Assembly (NCBI GenBank): GCA_910586725.1
Contig: CAJUJL010000012.1
Coordinates: 3,557-67,556, forward strand
Direction of reading: 5' to 3'
DNA: 64,000 bases
Origin: an uncultured Lachnospiraceae bacterium
GTDB lineage: Bacteria > Bacillota > Clostridia > Lachnospirales > Lachnospiraceae
Shown: piece after piece, positions 60,840 through 64,000 of the stretch
Layout of the letters: each line of letters begins with the position of its first letter
Position numbering within the stretch: the first letter of the stretch is position 1
Notes under the pieces: model-generated
Told to the model about the DNA's origin: nothing
The model's input: the letters and a program-made list of their open reading frames with translations, nothing else
Database searches by the model: none
Position numbers and translations under genes: made by a program

Positions 60840-62405
60840 ATGGTTCACAGAAAGAAACGAGCCAGAGTTTTGCGCAGGTCATTGTCTTTGGCTTTTGGAA
60901 TTATTCTGTTCCTGATGATTGGCATTTACATTTTTTTTGGCGTATATTTCCGGTCGCATTTTTTTTATCAGACCAGTATTGAAGATATCAGCGTCGGTGG
61001 AATGACGGCAGAAGAGACCATTGATGAGCTGCGGCTTAAGGTAAAAGAATATCTTCTGGTCATGTATGACAGAAACGGAAATAAATATCAGATTCCGGGC
61101 GTAGAGTTTGGTTATGATTATCAGCCGCTCGGAGAAGAAGAGAAATTGATTGACGGGCAGAGCTCATTTCTCTGGCCTCTGAAAATTGCAAAAGAAAAGA
61201 AACTGGAGATGAATACAAGCATTACATATAATGAAGATCTTTTGCGGGAAAAGGTTTTGTCGCTTGACTGCTTAAAGGAAGATCAGATGAGGAAACCTTC
61301 CAACGCATCGATTCAGATGACCGAAGAGGGGTATGAGCTTGTTCCGGAGGATCCGGGAAGTTATTTGATTACGGATAAGTTATTTGCCAGAATAAAAGCG
61401 GCGGTAGACGCCGGTGAATCGGAATTTACATTTACGGATGATCTTTATGAAAAACCGGAAGTGACGTCAGACGACGCCGTGCTTACCGAGTGTATGTCCA
61501 AAATACAATCATTTTTTGGCGCGGAAATCACATATGACATGGGAGAGGATAAGGAGGTAGTGGATAAAAGCGTAATTTCTTCCTGGATTACGGTAGATGA
61601 AAACTATAATGTGATATTTGACGAAAATAAAGTGGCCACTTACGTTCAGAGTCTTGCAAGTAAATACAATACGTATGGCGATAAGCGGGAATTTTTAACG
61701 GCTAAGGGCGATACGGTTACAATTGGCGGCGGAGATTACGGATGGGTCATTGACAAAGAAGAAGAGCGAGCCCAGCTGATAGAGGAAGTCAGAAACGGCG
61801 AGATCAAAACAAGAGAGCCGGTTTATTCGCAAACGGCAGTCAGCCGCAACAAGAATGACATTGGCAATACATACATTGAGGTGGATTATACCAACCAGCA
61901 TTTGTGGTATTTTGAAGAAGGATCTTTGAAATTGGAGTCGGATTTTGTATCCGGAAACATCAGCAAAGGGAACGGATCGCCCGACGGCGTTTTTAAAGTT
62001 GTCTATAAAAAGAGTCCGGCTGTTTTAAAAGGCGAAGATTATGAATCGGACGTAACGTATTTTATCCCATTTGCCTATAATGTGGGATTTCACGACGCTT
62101 CCTGGAGGGGGAAATTTGGAGGCGCGATTTACAAGACATCCGGTTCGCATGGCTGCATTAATATGCCGAAAGACAAGGTGGAGGAATTGTATCGGATGGT
62201 ATCTGTCAATACGCCGGTCATCGCATATTACAGGGATGAAGTAAAGCTTACCGCAGAAAATACCAGGATTTCGAATGCTTTTTCCTACTACGATGAAGAA
62301 AAGGAAAAAGCAAAGAAAGAAGATGCCCGTTCCAATACAGATACGCCGCAGCCCGGAGAAGGGCAGCGGATCGCTGAGGATGGAAGCATAGAGCCAATCG
62401 AATAA
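60840..62405 (+). CDS. L,D-transpeptidase with peptidoglycan-binding domain
   Basis: A 521-residue type II membrane protein. An N-terminal helix (LSLAFGIILFLMIGIYIFFGVYF, about 15-38) anchors it; an outer domain pair of the PG_binding_4 type (VGGMTAEETIDELRLKVKEYL...) covers about 50-330; a YkuD L,D-transpeptidase domain follows (YIEVDYTNQHLWYFEEG to residue about 470). The catalytic motif is SHGCINMP with the Cys nucleophile. The family makes 3-3 peptidoglycan cross-links. A charged tail of about 50 residues follows. AAAAGGAG precedes the ATG. Confidence 0.95.
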   Translation: MVHRKKRARVLRRSLSLAFGIILFLMIGIYIFFGVYFRSHFFYQTSIEDISVGGMTAEETIDELRLKVKEYLLVMYDRNGNKYQIPGVEFGYDYQPLGEEEKLIDGQSSFLWPLKIAKEKKLEMNTSITYNEDLLREKVLSLDCLKEDQMRKPSNASIQMTEEGYELVPEDPGSYLITDKLFARIKAAVDAGESEFTFTDDLYEKPEVTSDDAVLTECMSKIQSFFGAEITYDMGEDKEVVDKSVISSWITVDENYNVIFDENKVATYVQSLASKYNTYGDKREFLTAKGDTVTIGGGDYGWVIDKEEERAQLIEEVRNGEIKTREPVYSQTAVSRNKNDIGNTYIEVDYTNQHLWYFEEGSLKLESDFVSGNISKGNGSPDGVFKVVYKKSPAVLKGEDYESDVTYFIPFAYNVGFHDASWRGKFGGAIYKTSGSHGCINMPKDKVEELYRMVSVNTPVIAYYRDEVKLTAENTRISNAFSYYDEEKEKAKKEDARSNTDTPQPGEGQRIAEDGSIEPIE

Positions 62406-62441
62406 TCAGAATATTTCAAATACGGAAAAGAGGATAAGAAA

Positions 62442-63938
62442 ATGGAATTATTATATAACAGCACAAGAAACGCAGATGAAAAAGTTACCGCATCCCAGGC
62501 GATATTAAAAGGGCTTGCCAGAGAAGGCGGATTGTATGTGCCGGAAGAGATTCCGGCTTTGGATACGGATCTTGATGACTTAGCGAAGATGACATATCAG
62601 GAAACCGCATATACGGTGATGCGTAAGTTTTTGACGGATTTTTCGGAAAAAGAATTAAAAGACTGCATTAACGCGGCTTACGATCAGAAGTTTGATACGG
62701 AGGAAATCGCGCCGTTAGTTCAGGCGAATGGCGCTTACTTTTTAGAATTGTTTCATGGATCTACGATTGCGTTTAAGGATATGGCATTGTCCATTCTTCC
62801 GCATTTGCTGACGACTGCGGCCAGAAAAAATCAGGTCAGAAATGAAATTGTGATTCTGACGGCGACGTCGGGAGATACCGGAAAAGCGGCTTTGGCAGGT
62901 TTTGCAGACGTAGAGGGCACTAAAATCATTGTATTTTATCCCAAACATGGCGTAAGTCCGATTCAGGAAAAACAGATGATTACGCAAAAAGGAGAAAATA
63001 CCTTTGTCGTGGGCATTCATGGAAATTTTGATCAGGCGCAGTCCGGCGTAAAGAAGATGTTTTCGGATGAAGAGCTTGTAAAAGTGATGGAGCGCTCGGG
63101 ATATCAGTTTTCCTCTGCAAATTCCATTAATATTGGACGTCTGGTTCCGCAGATTGTCTATTATGTATATGCGTATGCAAAACTTTATGCCAATGGTGAA
63201 ATCGCAAAAGGAGAAAAGATCAATGTTGCGGTGCCGACCGGCAATTTCGGCAATATCCTTGCCGCGTTTTACGCAAAGCAAATGGGGCTTCCGATTGCAA
63301 AGCTGATTTGCGCTTCCAATGAAAATAAAGTCCTCTACGACTTCTTTTCAACCGGTATTTACGACAAAAACAGAGATTTTATATTGACTTCTTCGCCGTC
63401 TATGGATATTTTGATTTCCAGTAACCTGGAACGATTGATTTACCGCATTGCCGGAAACGACGCCGAAAAGAATACCGATTTGATGAAAGCGTTAACCGTC
63501 AATGGCAGATATGAGATTACTTCGCGGATGAAGGAACAGCTGGAAGAATTTTATGGAAATTATACGACAGAGGAAGAAACAGCGCGTATCATCCGTGAAT
63601 TATACGAAGATACGGGGTATATGATTGATCCTCATACGGCCGTAGCAGCCGGCGTTTACGAACGTTATAAAGAGGAGACGAAGGATGAGGATGTTAAGAC
63701 GCTCATTGCGTCTACGGCAAGTCCTTTTAAATTTACCAGAAGCGTTATGAATGCGGTTGACCGGGAGAAGTATGATTCTATGACAGACTTTGAGCTCGTG
63801 GATGAGTTGAGCAGACTGGCGAGAGTAGAGGTTCCAAGAGCAATTGAAGAAATTAAAACAGCAGAAATTATGCACAATACCGTTTGTGAGCCGGAAGAAA
63901 TGGAACGCGTTGTAAAAGATATTTTAAAAATTAAGTAA
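62442..63938 (+). CDS. thrC: Threonine synthase
   Basis: A 498-residue PLP enzyme converting O-phosphohomoserine to threonine. The start (MELLYNSTRNADEKVTASQAILKGLAREGGLYVPEEIP) is the long bacterial-fungal type; the cofactor lysine is in FHGSTIAFKDMALSILP (near residue 111); TATSGDTGKAAL and VPTGNFGNILAAFYAKQMG bind the phosphates. Length matches the family. AAGAGG lies before the ATG. It follows the L,D-transpeptidase gene by 36 bases with no terminator between. Confidence 0.97.
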   Translation: MELLYNSTRNADEKVTASQAILKGLAREGGLYVPEEIPALDTDLDDLAKMTYQETAYTVMRKFLTDFSEKELKDCINAAYDQKFDTEEIAPLVQANGAYFLELFHGSTIAFKDMALSILPHLLTTAARKNQVRNEIVILTATSGDTGKAALAGFADVEGTKIIVFYPKHGVSPIQEKQMITQKGENTFVVGIHGNFDQAQSGVKKMFSDEELVKVMERSGYQFSSANSINIGRLVPQIVYYVYAYAKLYANGEIAKGEKINVAVPTGNFGNILAAFYAKQMGLPIAKLICASNENKVLYDFFSTGIYDKNRDFILTSSPSMDILISSNLERLIYRIAGNDAEKNTDLMKALTVNGRYEITSRMKEQLEEFYGNYTTEEETARIIRELYEDTGYMIDPHTAVAAGVYERYKEETKDEDVKTLIASTASPFKFTRSVMNAVDREKYDSMTDFELVDELSRLARVEVPRAIEEIKTAEIMHNTVCEPEEMERVVKDILKIK

Positions 63939-64000
63939 TCAAAAAGGAGGAATTAGATTTTTCTGGCTTGTTAGCCAATTGTTCAGATAAGGGAAGAACC

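Noticed and set aside
63939..64000. Possible next gene after thrC
   Set aside because: AAGGAGG is present at about 63943, but no ATG, GTG or TTG follows at a useful distance and the window ends; nothing can be called.

Overview
This window looks like chromosomal DNA from a strictly anaerobic, Gram-positive Clostridia, most probably a Lachnospiraceae member. The evidence is the rimP-nusA-ylxR-ylxQ-infB-rbfA-nrnA-truB-ribF order, a T-box leader on thrS, a DUF1540 protein, a tiny Spo0E-type phosphatase, an NADH-linked [FeFe] hydrogenase operon, strong AGGAGG ribosome sites and a mid-range base composition. Nearly all genes are on the plus strand. I see no CRISPR array, rRNA operon, intact insertion sequence or phage module.

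Layout: 0-8 kb holds the end of a large hybrid sensor kinase, an OmpR-type two-component pair with a secreted orphan protein behind it, and a membrane-bound spermidine-synthase-like protein. 8-9.9 kb is a minus-strand arsenic-type cassette (ArsR regulator, ArsP-like permease, thioredoxin-like protein) with a clear operator. 10-11.8 kb is an accessory patch with a DUF1835-type gene, a broken LytTR-type response regulator and a truncated rifampin ADP-ribosyltransferase. 11.8-15.6 kb carries a SEC-C protein, T-box/thrS, a DUF1540 protein and a 57-residue Spo0E-like protein. 15.6-24.2 kb is the translation and RNA-maturation operon. 24.2-35.1 kb holds two secreted proteins, an ECF sigma/anti-sigma pair, rpsO, pnp, a subtilisin-like protease, cardiolipin synthase and a D,D-carboxypeptidase. 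35.2-41.8 kb holds scpA-scpB, tRNA-Pro(GGG), an SGNH lipoprotein and the three-gene hydrogenase. 41.9-44.1 kb is a single protein combining polynucleotide kinase, calcineurin-type phosphatase and T4 Rnl1-like RNA ligase domains. 44.2-45.8 kb is ilvN-ilvC; 45.9-51.4 kb is a two-component system with an FtsX-type ABC exporter; 51.5-60.7 kb holds an Rpn-type nuclease, a LysR regulator, a ROK-controlled sugar or polyol cassette and leuC-leuD; the end carries an L,D-transpeptidase and threonine synthase.

The most unusual items are the one-polypeptide RNA repair enzyme (41932-44136); a fructokinase-like protein with a C-terminal HPr-like domain that lacks the phosphorylatable histidine (57522-58727); an almost identical 17-base element placed identically before two -10 boxes of the TCS/ABC locus (45858 and 48012); a perfect palindrome filling the -35 and spacer of the sugar cassette promoter (54927-54949); a second perfect palindrome ahead of leuC (58819-58843); and the tandem acidic-tyrosine tail on NusA. 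Functions are assigned by reading motifs in the translations; no database search was possible.
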